From contig DASYUH010000006.1 in the NCBI GenBank assembly GCA_036001465.1, forward strand, positions 19,016 to 83,015: a stretch of DNA of 64,000 nucleotides. Direction: 5' to 3'. Origin of the DNA: Candidatus Polarisedimenticolia bacterium. GTDB lineage: Bacteria > Acidobacteriota > Polarisedimenticolia > Gp22-AA2. Numbering within the stretch: the stretch's first letter is position 1; each line of letters opens with the position of its first letter. Below, piece by piece: positions 11,983 to 21,500 of the stretch. The position numbers were made by a program, and so were the translations under genes. The notes under the pieces were generated by a model that was not told the origin of the DNA, did not search any database, and worked only from the letters and a program-made list of their open reading frames with translations.

Positions 11983-12040
11983 TCCAGGGTCTTCATCTTC
12001 GAGGAGGGCGGCCGCGCACTAAAAAATACAATCCAGCACT

Positions 12041-12162
12041 TCCATCTTATCCAGAGTGGGGGAGGGACAGGCCCGACGATCCCACGGCAACCGATCCCGG
12101 TACGGGAACCCCGGTGCCAACTCCTGCGGGGCTCATCAGCCTCGGCAGATGAGAGACGGAAG
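12041..12162 (+). ncRNA. SAM-I (S-box) riboswitch
   Basis: The leader matches the S-box consensus along its length. CTTATCCAGAG is followed by the GGAGGGA-type core and GCCCGAC, the conserved CGGCAACC, the GGTGCCAACTCC segment, and the closing P1 strand GATGAGAG. The P1 arms are TTCCATCTTATC at 12041 and GATGAGAGACGGAA at 12148. The class binds S-adenosylmethionine and here sits just before an intrinsic terminator, so SAM should switch the downstream operon off. This ties the operon to sulfur or methionine metabolism independently of its proteins. Confidence 0.95.
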
Positions 12163-12182
12163 GCGAAGGAGTCGTTCCCCCG

Positions 12183-12215
12183 AACCTCTTCGACGTCGTC
12201 TCGAAGAGGTTTTTC
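12183..12215 (+). terminator. Intrinsic terminator of the SAM-I riboswitch
   Basis: A perfect 11-bp stem, AACCTCTTCGA (12183-12193) with its complement ending in GAAGAGGTT (12201-12211), closes a 7-nt loop and runs into TTTTT. It lies 20 nt after the aptamer and 25 nt before the first start codon, the usual expression platform. The upstream GGCGAAGGAG could pair partly with CCTCTTCG as antiterminator. Confidence 0.92.
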
Positions 12216-12239
12216 TATTTCAGCGGCAGGAGACGCAGC

Positions 12240-13304
12240 GTGACATCCGGAACGAAGGACGGGAGGGAGCAGCCGGCGGTCGACGTGCCGGCGCGCTACT
12301 CCCGCCAGGTGCTGTTCGAGGAGATCGGGCGCGAGGGGCAGGCCCGCCTGATGGCGTCGCGCGCGGTCCTGGTCGGCTGCGGCGCCCTGGGGACGGTGCA
12401 GGCGTCGCTCCTGGTCCGCGCCGGCGTCGGCACGCTGCGCGTCATCGACCGCGACTTCGTCGAGGAAAGCAATCTACAAAGGCAGATCCTCTTCGACGAA
12501 GAGGACGTGAAGTCGCTCCTCCCCAAGGCGGTGGCAGCCGAGAAGAAGCTCCGGGCGACCAATTCCCTGGTCCAGGTCGAGGGCCTGGTCGAGGACCTGA
12601 ACGCCGCGTCGATCGGCCGCCTGCTCGACGGCTTCGACCTGGTGCTCGACGCCACCGACAATTTCGACGCCCGCTTCCTGCTCAACGACTACTGCGTCAA
12701 GACCTCGATCCCCTGGGTGTACGGCGCCTGCGTGGGATCGTACGGCCTGACCTTCCCGATCCTTCCCGGAGAGACGGCGTGCCTGCGCTGCGTGTTCGAG
12801 ACCGCGCCGCCCCCGGGCCTCTCCCCCACCTGCGACACCGCCGGCGTCCTCGGGCCCATCGTCGGACTGGTGGCATCGCTCCAGGCGGCGGAGGCGCTCA
12901 AGATCCTGGCCGGCCGGCGCGATCGCGTGACCCGGAAGATGTCGGTCACCGACGTCTGGGAGGGGCGCCTGAGCCAGATCGACCTGCCGCCGCGCAACCC
13001 CGACTGCCCGTGCTGCGGCCGTCGCGAGTTCCCCTATCTCGAGGGCTCGCTCGGATCGGACACGGCCACCCTGTGCGGCAGGAACGCCGTGCAGATCCGC
13101 AGGAAGGACGGGCTGCGGCTCGACCTGGACGAAGTCGCGAAGCGTCTCGGCCACGTCGGCACGGTCGAGAAGAATCGCTTCCTGCTGCGCGCCGATATCG
13201 ACGCCTGCCGCCTGACGGTCTTTGCCGACGGCCGCGCCATCATCAGCGGCACGACCGACCCGGCGGTGGCCAAGTCCCTGTATGCCCGCTACGTGGGCAC
13301 CTGA
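12240..13304 (+). CDS. ThiF/MoeB-family E1-like sulfur-carrier adenylyltransferase
   Basis: ATP-dependent activation of the C-terminal Gly-Gly of a ubiquitin-like sulfur carrier, here most likely the MoaD/ThiS-like protein at 15820. The 354-residue protein has the E1 entry RYSRQVLFEEIGREGQARL, the nucleotide-binding VLVGCGALGTVQASLLVRAGVG, IDRDFVEESNLQRQILFDEEDV and the catalytic-Asp region LDATDNFDARFLLNDYC. Two Cys pairs (CLRC, about residue 180, and CPCC, about 258) should bind Zn. The C-terminal ~95 residues (TATLCGRNAVQIRRKDG...VTVFADGRAIISGT type) form the extra domain of Bacillus-type MoeB/ThiF, not a rhodanese. The start is GTG after GCAGGAGAC, 25 nt past the riboswitch terminator. 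It is the first gene of the SAM-repressed operon. Confidence 0.9.
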   Translation: MTSGTKDGREQPAVDVPARYSRQVLFEEIGREGQARLMASRAVLVGCGALGTVQASLLVRAGVGTLRVIDRDFVEESNLQRQILFDEEDVKSLLPKAVAAEKKLRATNSLVQVEGLVEDLNAASIGRLLDGFDLVLDATDNFDARFLLNDYCVKTSIPWVYGACVGSYGLTFPILPGETACLRCVFETAPPPGLSPTCDTAGVLGPIVGLVASLQAAEALKILAGRRDRVTRKMSVTDVWEGRLSQIDLPPRNPDCPCCGRREFPYLEGSLGSDTATLCGRNAVQIRRKDGLRLDLDEVAKRLGHVGTVEKNRFLLRADIDACRLTVFADGRAIISGTTDPAVAKSLYARYVGT

Positions 13305-13317
13305 AGCCGGAGCCGCC

Positions 13318-14475
13318 ATGATCTATCTCGACAACGCCGCCACGTCGTTTCCCAAGCCCGAGCCGGTCTACCGGGGCATGGAGGAGTTCGTGCGCGCCTC
13401 CGGGGCCAACCCGGGACGGGGCGGCCACCGGCGCGCCGTCGAGGCCGAGGGGATGATCAACGACACGCGGCGGCTCCTGGCCCGCCTCCTCGGCGTCCCC
13501 CGCCCCGAGCGGATCGTCTTCGGCCATAACGCCACCGACGGGCTGAACATGGCGATCAAGGGGGTGGTGCGTCCGGGCGACCACGCCATCACCTCGGTCC
13601 TCGAGCACAACTCCGTGTCGCGGCCGCTCAACCGCCTCGAGCAGGACGGCGTCATCGCCCTCACGCGCGTGCCCGCGACCTCCGACCACCTGATCGACCC
13701 GGACGAGATCGCCCGGGCCTTCCGGCCGAACACCCGGCTGGTGGCGCTGACCCAGGCCTCGAACGTCACCGGCACGATCCAGCCGATCGCCGCCATCGGC
13801 CGGATCGCCCGCCAGCACGGCGCGCTGCTCCTGGTCGACGCGGCGCAGAGCGCCGGAGTCGTGCCGATCGACTGCGAGCGGGACGGCATCGACCTCCTGG
13901 CGTTCACGGGACACAAGGGGCTGCTCGGGCCGACCGGGACCGGCGGGCTCGTGGTCGGCGAGCGCGCCGAGGTCCGTACCTGGCGGGAAGGGGGCACGGG
14001 AGGAGACTCGACCCGCCCGGTGCAGCCCGAGGAGTTCCCGCACCGCCTCGAAGGGGGGACGCCGAACGTCTTCGGCATCGCCGGGCTGCGCGAAGGGGTG
14101 CGGCTCCTCCTGGAGCGCGGCGTCGAGACCGTCCTGGCGCACGAGCGCGGCCTGATCAGGGTTTTCCTCGAGGCACTTCAGCGGCCCGGTAAGCTGGCCT
14201 GGTACGGCGCCGATCGCGTCCTGGCCGATCGCAACGGCGACGGCCGGGTCGGTCTCGTGAGCGTCAACCTGCCGGCCTTCGCCCCCGCCGAAGTGGGCGC
14301 CATCCTGGACGAGCAGTTCGACATCGCCGTGCGCCCCGGCCTGCACTGCGCCCCGTACGCCCACAGGCATCTCGGCACCTTCCCACAGGGAACGGTGCGC
14401 CTGAGCGCCGGGATCCTGACGACGGCCGACGACATGCGCCGGGCGGCCGCCGCCTTCGACGAGATCAGCGCATGA
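13318..14475 (+). CDS. Cysteine desulfurase family protein (class V aminotransferase fold)
   Basis: PLP enzyme expected to take sulfur from cysteine and pass a persulfide to the activated carrier. The 385-residue protein begins MIYLDNAATSFPKPEPVYRGM and has the FGHNATDGLNMAIKGV segment, the PLP-lysine site LLAFTGHKGLLGPTGTGGLVVG at about residue 200, and the catalytic-Cys loop RPGLHCAPYAHRHLGTFPQGTVRLSAG near 340. This layout matches the short NifS-like subgroup often found with sulfur- or selenium-transfer genes, not IscS or SufS. The ATG at 13318 follows the E1 gene by 13 bp and its end overlaps the next gene by 4 bp. Confidence 0.9.
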   Translation: MIYLDNAATSFPKPEPVYRGMEEFVRASGANPGRGGHRRAVEAEGMINDTRRLLARLLGVPRPERIVFGHNATDGLNMAIKGVVRPGDHAITSVLEHNSVSRPLNRLEQDGVIALTRVPATSDHLIDPDEIARAFRPNTRLVALTQASNVTGTIQPIAAIGRIARQHGALLLVDAAQSAGVVPIDCERDGIDLLAFTGHKGLLGPTGTGGLVVGERAEVRTWREGGTGGDSTRPVQPEEFPHRLEGGTPNVFGIAGLREGVRLLLERGVETVLAHERGLIRVFLEALQRPGKLAWYGADRVLADRNGDGRVGLVSVNLPAFAPAEVGAILDEQFDIAVRPGLHCAPYAHRHLGTFPQGTVRLSAGILTTADDMRRAAAAFDEISA

Positions 14476-15794
14476 GCTACGTCAAGAGCCTGAAGTGCAG
14501 GGAGTGCGGCGCCGAGTTTCCGGTGGCCCCCCGGGCCATCTGTGAGGAGTGCTTCGGCCCGCTCGAGGTGACGTACGACTACGCGGCCCTGCGCCGCTCC
14601 TTCGGTCCGGACGCGATCGCCGGGCGGGCCCGCTCGATGTGGCGCTACCGCGAGCTCCTTCCGGTCGACGGCGGGGACATACTCGGCCTTGAAGTCGGCT
14701 GCACGCCGCTCGTCCGGGCCGATCGGCTGGCGCGGACCCTGGGGGTCGACGAGCTGTACGTCAAGAACGACGCGGTGAACTTCCCCACCCTGTCGTTCAA
14801 GGACAGGGTCGTGTCGGTCGCCTTGACCAAGGCGCGCGAGTTCGGCATGACCACCGTCGGCTGCGCCTCGACCGGCAACCTGGCGAACGCCGTCGCCTCC
14901 CAGGGGGTGCGCCACGGCTTCGAGACCTGCATCCTGGTGCCCGAGGACCTGGAGGCCGCGAAGATCCTCGGCACCACGGTCTACGGCGCCCGCCTGGTCG
15001 GCGTGCGGGGGGACTACGATCAGGTCAACCGGCTGTGCAGCCAGATCGCCGACCGCTTCGGCTGGGGAATCGTCAACGTCAACCTGCGTCCCTTCTACGG
15101 CGAGGGCTCCAAGACCGTCGGGTACGAGATCGCCGAGCAGCTCGGCTGGAAGCTCCCCGCCAGCCTGGTCTGCTGCATGGCGGGGGGATCGCTGCTGACC
15201 AAGATCGGCAAGGCGTTCGACGAGCTTCGGCTCCTCGACATCATCGACGACGGCCCGACCAGGCTGTACGGCGCGCAGGCGCGGGGCTGCAACCCGATCG
15301 TCGCGGCCGTCCAGGACGGCACCGGCGAGATCCGCCCGGTGAAGGCGCGCACCATCGCCCGGAGCCTTGCCATCGGCAATCCGGCGGACGGCTATTACGC
15401 GGCGCGCGCCATCAGGGAGAGCGGCGGCTGGGCGGAGGACGTCACCGACGACGAGATCGTCGAAGGCATCCGCCTGCTGGCCGGGACCGAGGGGATCTTC
15501 GCGGAGACGGCCGGCGGTGTGACCGTCGCCGCGGCGCGAAAGCTGATCGCGAGCGGCCGCATAGAGCGACACGAGCCGATCGTCCTGGTGATCACCGGCA
15601 ATGGACTGAAAACGACCGACGCGCTCGCCGCGACCGCCCCCGCCTACCCGGTCATCGAGCCGAGGCTCGAGGCCTTCGAGGGGGTTCTGGCGGCCACGGC
15701 GGCCGATCGTTCCGGGAGCGTCGCCACCGGCGCGTTCCCTTCATCCGGGCGCTCCGCCCCCGCGGCGCCCCTTTCATCGATCCGGACGTTGTGA
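14472..15794 (+). CDS. thrC: Threonine synthase-like PLP enzyme with N-terminal zinc ribbon
   Basis: By family this is threonine synthase (O-phosphohomoserine to threonine). The 440-residue protein has an N-terminal CRECG...CEECFGPLEV zinc ribbon (about residues 9-34), GCTPLVRADRLARTLG, the PLP lysine in NFPTLSFKDRVVSVAL (about 110), the STGNLANAVASQGVRHG loop and C-terminal GIFAETAGGVTVAAARKL. The last ~35 residues are low-complexity. The context is unusual: it sits between a cysteine desulfurase and a MoaD-like carrier under a SAM riboswitch, although threonine synthesis itself is not SAM-controlled. It could be a normal ThrC, or use the same substrate O-phosphohomoserine with a protein thiocarboxylate to make homocysteine. 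Confidence 0.82.
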   Translation: MSYVKSLKCRECGAEFPVAPRAICEECFGPLEVTYDYAALRRSFGPDAIAGRARSMWRYRELLPVDGGDILGLEVGCTPLVRADRLARTLGVDELYVKNDAVNFPTLSFKDRVVSVALTKAREFGMTTVGCASTGNLANAVASQGVRHGFETCILVPEDLEAAKILGTTVYGARLVGVRGDYDQVNRLCSQIADRFGWGIVNVNLRPFYGEGSKTVGYEIAEQLGWKLPASLVCCMAGGSLLTKIGKAFDELRLLDIIDDGPTRLYGAQARGCNPIVAAVQDGTGEIRPVKARTIARSLAIGNPADGYYAARAIRESGGWAEDVTDDEIVEGIRLLAGTEGIFAETAGGVTVAAARKLIASGRIERHEPIVLVITGNGLKTTDALAATAPAYPVIEPRLEAFEGVLAATAADRSGSVATGAFPSSGRSAPAAPLSSIRTL

Positions 15795-15819
15795 CGTCCG
15801 GCCGCAACGGGAGACCTTC

Positions 15820-16095
15820 ATGCCAGTGCAGGTGAGAATTCCTTCGGTCCTGCGCCGCCAGACCGGCGGCGACGAATCGGTCCAGCTCGACGGCGCCACG
15901 CTCGGCGACATCCTCGACGGGCTCGAAACCCGCTACGAAGGCCTGCGCGGCAAGCTGCGCGGACCGAAGGGGGAGATCCGCCGTTTCGTCAACATCTACG
16001 TCAACGACAGCGATGTCCGCCTGCTCGAGGGATCCACCACCCCGGTCACCGACGGCGACGAGGTGATCATCATTCCGGCCGTGGCGGGGGGCTAG
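15820..16095 (+). CDS. MoaD/ThiS-family sulfur-carrier protein
   Basis: Small ubiquitin-fold protein of 91 residues that ends VAGG, the diglycine tail adenylated by E1 enzymes and turned into a thiocarboxylate. The pattern VRIPSVLRRQTGG...FVNIYVNDSDVRLLEG...DGDEVIIIPAVAGG matches the MoaD2/CysO-like group often placed next to threonine synthase or cysteine synthase, rather than molybdopterin MoaD. No moaE or thiG is near. It is the last gene of the SAM-repressed operon, 25 bp after the threonine synthase-like gene, and its stop overlaps the stop of the convergent peptidase gene. Confidence 0.9.
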   Translation: MPVQVRIPSVLRRQTGGDESVQLDGATLGDILDGLETRYEGLRGKLRGPKGEIRRFVNIYVNDSDVRLLEGSTTPVTDGDEVIIIPAVAGG

Positions 16096-18386
16096 AGGCC
16101 TGTCCGAGCATCGGGCGTGGCGGTGATCGACAGCAGCCCCTCGGCCCGGTGCAGGTGGGCGGTCGCCTCGTCGAGAGCCTGGGTGTAGAGGTCCACCTGC
16201 CTCAGGAGGGTCCCCTCCTGGTCCAGCTCCAACGGCCAGCGCAGGCCCGGGAGGCGCGCCTCGGTGAGCCCGGGGACGGGGCGCGGCGGCGCCACCCAGA
16301 GGCCCCTGTACCACGGATGGCCCGGCAGCCCGTTCTCGGAAAAAAAGGCCTTCTCCGCCTCGGACACCTCGCGGTTGACGGCGGCGAGCCGCTCGGGGAG
16401 GGGGCGAAGCGGCCAGTCCTGGACGGTCAGGATCTCGTCGCGCTCGCGGGCGAACGATTCGGCCGCGTCGCGGAAGCGCCTGAGCGCACGCTCCACCGGC
16501 CGCAGGAGCTTGGGCGAGGCGTGGCGCTCTCCGGCCCGCTCTTCCAGGTCCTCGAACGCCCGGCCCCAGGCCGCCGCCGTGCCGTCCGGATCGAGCGGCA
16601 GGACCGGGGCCATCGCGAGCCGCAGGCCGAGGCGCCCCTGGAATTCCGCCATCATGCGGTGCAGCCGGAACTGCGGATCGACGACCGTCGTCATCCAGTG
16701 CCGGTTCTCATACAGCGAGTGATACATGCCGTAGTCGGCGCCGTAGTACATGTCGCTGCCCGGCAGCGCCAGGAACTCCACGAACGGCGTCTGGTCGTCC
16801 CCCAGCGGCACGTCGTCGATCTGCGGCTCCACGAGCGGCTTCTCCGCCGTCCCGCCGATCTCGAAGGCATCCACCGAGGGGACCCCGCGGAGCTTGTTCT
16901 GCAGCCGGACCCACTCGTCGAACAGGCTCCCCTTTCCCGTGGGCCCGGGAACGTCCGCCGCGGTCTCCCGGAACAGCCGGTGCAGGCAGGGGCTGGCCCC
17001 GACGTACAGCGGCCGCTCGCCGTTGAACACGGCGGAGTCCATGTTGATCACCGCCGCCCCCTTGCGCCTCAGGACCTCGGCATTCGCCTCCGCCCACTCG
17101 GTCGATCCCCCCAGGTTCATCTCCTCGGCGTCCCAGAACGCGACGACGATCGTGCGGCGCGGCTGCCAGCCGAGCCCCTGCATCCTGCCGAACGAGCGCA
17201 GGATTTCGAGGAGAGCCGCCGTTCCGCTGGACGGATCCCCGGCGCCGTAGATCCAGGCGTCATGATGGTTCCCCAGGATCACCCACGAGTCGGGCTCCTC
17301 CTTCCCCGGGATGCGCACCAGGACGTTGCGGATGGTATCGGTCCGCCGCTGCATCTCGACCGACAGCCTGACTCTCGCCGGACCAGGGCCGAGGCGATAG
17401 GACTCGACCAGCGTGACGTCACGCGGCGCGCCGGCCGCAGCGGCCCCTCCCGGCCGTTTCCTCAGCCCTCCCTGCATCCGCCCCGGCGCCTCGGGGCCTT
17501 CCAGGTGCGTGAGGATCAGCGCCGCGTCGCGATAGGAGATCGGCAGCACCGGGATCCTCGGCAGCCCCTCGACCTTCTTCGGATCGAGGCGCTTCGCCCC
17601 CGGGACGGACGCCCACCCCGGGCTCAGTGGATCCCCCTCGTAGGGCGTGTCGACGAGCGTGCGCCGCATGATCGATCCGGGCGGGCGCCAGCCGCCCTGC
17701 GGATAGACCGGCCCGTGGATGAAGCCGTCCTCCTGGGGATCGGCGTAGAGGATCGCTCCCACGGCCCCCTTCTCCTGGGCCCGCAGGACCTTGCGCCCCT
17801 CCCCTTCGCCGAAGTAGCGCATCAGGACGATGCGCCCCTTGAGATCGATGCCGCGCTCCTCGAGGGCGCGGAATTCGGCCACCGTTCCCTGGCCGGCGTA
17901 CACCACCTCCCCTTCCGCGGTGCCCGATCCGCTGTAGGCGCAGAACGCCAGGTGGTCCCCGGTGCGCTGCGCGAACGGATCGCCGGGGACGACGTCCTCC
18001 GCCAGCGACAGGGGTTTTCTGATCGGCGCCGTCAGGGCAATCGACCGGGTCCCCGGATGAGATCCATAGAACAGGTAGGGGGTGACCTCCGGCTTGAAAC
18101 CGGCCTTCTCCGCTTCCTGCCTGATGAACAGGGCGATGCGCCGCGATCCTTCGGTGCCGGCGCGGTGCGGCTCTTTGGTCAGCTCCTGGTGCGTGCGGGA
18201 GATGCGGCTGCGATCGAGGTGCGACACGAACTGCTTCTCGATCGATCGCTCCTCGTCCCAGGCGGGGCTGCTGAAGCCCAGAGGCAGCGAGTCCCGCTCC
18301 GGCTCTCTGCCGAGGACGGAGCCGCCCGGCGCGACGAGGGTGCCCGCGGCTGCCAGGCAGAGGGCCAGGAGATGGGTGCGCTGCAT
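16092..18386 (-). CDS. Secreted M28-family zinc carboxypeptidase (glutamate carboxypeptidase II-like)
   Basis: The 764-residue protein has a signal peptide (hydrophobic residues 6-24, cleavage near VLG). A PA domain follows at about 145-290 (GRIVLMRYFGEGEGRKVLRAQEKGAVGAILY), then the M28 catalytic domain. Its metal ligands and catalytic acids show in GNHHDAW, DPSSGTAALLE, WDAEEMNLGGSTEWAE and MYHSLYEN, all close to GCPII and its relatives, and a TFR-type helical dimer domain makes up the last ~150 residues. The catalytic Glu pair (AEE) is intact, so it should be an active extracytoplasmic exo- or dipeptidase. It is convergent with the MoaD-like gene and appears monocistronic. Confidence 0.9.
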   Translation of the reverse strand: MQRTHLLALCLAAAGTLVAPGGSVLGREPERDSLPLGFSSPAWDEERSIEKQFVSHLDRSRISRTHQELTKEPHRAGTEGSRRIALFIRQEAEKAGFKPEVTPYLFYGSHPGTRSIALTAPIRKPLSLAEDVVPGDPFAQRTGDHLAFCAYSGSGTAEGEVVYAGQGTVAEFRALEERGIDLKGRIVLMRYFGEGEGRKVLRAQEKGAVGAILYADPQEDGFIHGPVYPQGGWRPPGSIMRRTLVDTPYEGDPLSPGWASVPGAKRLDPKKVEGLPRIPVLPISYRDAALILTHLEGPEAPGRMQGGLRKRPGGAAAAGAPRDVTLVESYRLGPGPARVRLSVEMQRRTDTIRNVLVRIPGKEEPDSWVILGNHHDAWIYGAGDPSSGTAALLEILRSFGRMQGLGWQPRRTIVVAFWDAEEMNLGGSTEWAEANAEVLRRKGAAVINMDSAVFNGERPLYVGASPCLHRLFRETAADVPGPTGKGSLFDEWVRLQNKLRGVPSVDAFEIGGTAEKPLVEPQIDDVPLGDDQTPFVEFLALPGSDMYYGADYGMYHSLYENRHWMTTVVDPQFRLHRMMAEFQGRLGLRLAMAPVLPLDPDGTAAAWGRAFEDLEERAGERHASPKLLRPVERALRRFRDAAESFARERDEILTVQDWPLRPLPERLAAVNREVSEAEKAFFSENGLPGHPWYRGLWVAPPRPVPGLTEARLPGLRWPLELDQEGTLLRQVDLYTQALDEATAHLHRAEGLLSITATPDARTGL
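16096..16116. repeat. Short dispersed motif, copy after the MoaD-like gene
   Basis: AGGCCTGTCCGAGCATCGGGC follows the stop of the sulfur-carrier gene. Its core GCCTGTCCGnGnATCGGGC recurs at 43325-43347. Confidence 0.35.
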
Positions 18387-18542
18387 GGTTGTGGCGCGTC
18401 CGCGGCGCGCCGCCGAGGCTCGATCGGCTTCGGGAACGGACGGGAACGTCCCCGGCCGGCGGCGCTGGCGGGGGAGTCTAGCAGATCGTGGCGGGAGGAG
18501 CCCGGCCCAATGCTCGGACTGGCTGCCGGAGCGGACTTCCGA

Positions 18543-21500
18543 CTAGCGCCCGCGGTCGTGGGGGACGAAGACGGCCGCTGCCGCCGTGGCGAGGTTGCCG
18601 GAATGGTCGAGGGCCCCGTACGTGACGAGGTAGGTGCGTCCCGGGCCGGTGCCCGATCGATCGGCGCGCAGCCCGACCTGCCGATCGTCGATTCCGATCG
18701 CGGCCCCGGTGAACTGCAACCCGGGCCGGCCCCCGGAAGGCTCGCTGCTCGCGACCTCCAGAAGCGCAATCTGCGGAGCGGGGTCGCACAGGTCCGAGGC
18801 GGCGACGGAGAACGACACGTCGACGAGCCGCCCGTCCGGGGGCCAGAGCAATCCGGAGGCGGCGAGGGCGGCGATCTGGGGCGGCCGTGTGTCGCGCACG
18901 ACGATCTGCACGGCATCCGGCTCGGAGACGACCTCCCCGTCGTCCACCACCAGGGTCACGGTCGATGCGCCGAGCGGCAGGGGCACGGTCGGCTGGGCCC
19001 CCTCGATCTGCCCGAACGGTCCCGACCAGTGATAACGCAGCGTGTCCCCTTCCGGATCGGACGAGGCACGGCCGTCGAGGATGACGTCGGCGCCGGACGG
19101 GCGGGCGCACTCGACGACCTGGCCGGGGCCGGCGTCGGCGACGGGGGGAGAGTTGGAATTCCCGAACTGGATGATCGCCTCGGGCCCTGCGGTGGTCGAA
19201 GCCGCCAAAGCGAGACCGCCGTGTCCGTCCGTCCCGAGACGCGGAGGGCTTCGCCGTCCGGGCTGGAACGAGACGTAGACGCCGCCATCAGGGGACGCCA
19301 GGTCGGTGGCCGCCAGCACGATCGGATCCGGGCCGGCATCCGGGTGACGGAGGAGGACCGCCTCTTTTCCGTCGAACAGGCTGACTCCGTATGCCAGGCC
19401 GCCGTCCCCTGTGAACACCAGCTGCGGCGACACCAGCAGCACGAAGCCGAGATCGAGGATGGGATCGAAGCGCGCCGCGAACCTGCCGGCCGGCCCCAGA
19501 TCGCGCAGGAAGTCGGCGAAATCGAACTCCTCGCTGAAGATCGACTGGAAGGCGAGCCGGCCGGAGGCCTCCCGGTCGAAGGCCTGCAGCTCGAAGGGGG
19601 ACAGGCGCCCTCCCTCGACCTCGTCGCCGAGACCGAGCACGCGCTCGGGCGGTCCGCCGGCCCCCGGCGCGAGGCGCGCCGAGAAGAGCGCGGAATCGCC
19701 GCCCTGGGTCTGGGCTCCGAAGAGCACGGTTCCGTCGTCCCCCAGGACGGGCGCAATCGGCTGTCCGGTGAACAGCGACCCGGTGAACGTCGACGTGAAG
19801 GCGTCGCCCCCGGGTGCCGTGTCCCCCGGCCCCGCGACGCGGGAGAGGCTCACTCCGTCGTAAGCCATGAGAACCGAGGTGCCGTCCGGCTCCCGGATCG
19901 TGACGGCGATCTGCCCGGGGCCGTTGACCCGGGACGGCACCGCCTCGACCCGGTCCCCCGCGCTGCCTCCGGGGGCGATCGTCGGCTGCGTGTCGATCAC
20001 CTTCCGGATCGGGTCGCCGTCGAGACCGCCGTAGAACAGCGAGTAGGTCGGCGACGCCGGTCCACCCACGATCGAACCGAGGAATGCGAAGGTCCCCGAG
20101 GCGTTGATCGTATGGAAGGCGAAGCGCTCGCCGTCGAAACGGCCGCCGCCCGGGGCGTCGTCCCCGTCCAGGGCGACGGGGACGATGCGCCCGTCACGGT
20201 CGCGCGCGAACAGGCCGCGCGATCCTCCCGTTAGGCGCGCGTCGAAGATCATCAGGCCGCCGGGCGCCAGCGCCGGGCCTCCTCCCATGAACGGGACGCG
20301 GGTGTCGATGAAGGAGGCGAAGCGCGCCCCCTCGATCGGATCGCCGGACCGCACTTCGAGGCCGATCTCCTGCCCCGTGGCGCGGAACAGGCCGCCGGCC
20401 GACGTCCCCTCGGCGGCGAAGTGGAGCGTCCCGGCCGCATCCAGGGCCGCGGCCTCGAGCGGCTGCCGCACCTCGATCCGATCCAGGACCCCCGCGTCCC
20501 CGGCCGCCATGCCGGTTTCCGCGAGCCGCGTGAGCGAGGTGCCCGCCAGGTAGAACCCCCGGCGGCCATTCGAGCGCAGGGCGCCGAAGAACACCCGGCC
20601 GAGCGCGTCGAAGCCAGGCTGGACGTCGGTGATTTCCGAAAACGTTCCTCCGCCCGGGGCCGGCGTTCCCGGCCCCGCGACGTTGAATCCGAAGCCGTTC
20701 TCGAATTGACGGAGCCGCATCTGCCCGCGGTCGACGAAGAAGAAGGCGATCTGCCCGCCGTCACCGACGGCGGGCGAGGCGAAGGCGACGAACGGCGATT
20801 GCGAGGTGAGGGGAACCGGAAGGAGGAACAGGACGGCCGGCTGCCCGCCCGGCGGGATGGCGAGCACCGCCGTGCCGCCCGATTCGAGGCCCGCGGAAAC
20901 CGCGATCCGGCCCGTCGCATTGACCGCCGGTGCGGCCAGCAGCGACCAGAACACCTCCTCTCCTATCGGGTCCCCCGTCTTCAGAACGATCTCCGGCGCC
21001 GACGAGCGACCGTATCGGACCACCGCCATCGATCCGTCGAAGAGCTGCAGCCCCGCCACCACGGCCCCCTCGCCGTCCACCGCGGGCTCATAGAGGGACG
21101 CGATGGTCAGCTCCCCCTCTCCCAGGTCGAGGGTGGCTCCGGTGACGACCACTTCCTCGGGGGCCGAGCGGTCCGGACCGATCCGGTAGATTCCCTGGCG
21201 GGAGTCGGGCAGGCCCGCCAGGAAGGCCAGGGTCCCGTCGCCGCCGGCGGCCACTCGCGACAAACCGGCCAGCCGCGCCCCTCCGGCCACCTCCTGTCCG
21301 CTGAAGGCGAGGGTCCGGACGCCCTGTGGTCCCTTGAGGAAGAGGGCGGTACGCCCCCGATCGATGAACGCCAGGCCATCGGGCGCCACGGCGATGCTGT
21401 CGTACGCGCTCCCGAACCGGGCGGACGCGGGGGCGGGATCTCCGGAGCGCACCAGGACCCGTCCGGTCGGGATGCCGGGGGCGGACGGCTGCTGGCCGCC

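Noticed and set aside
16149..20234. A 1361-codon plus-strand open frame.
   Set aside because: It spans two good minus-strand genes (M28 peptidase and repeat protein) and has low-complexity composition.
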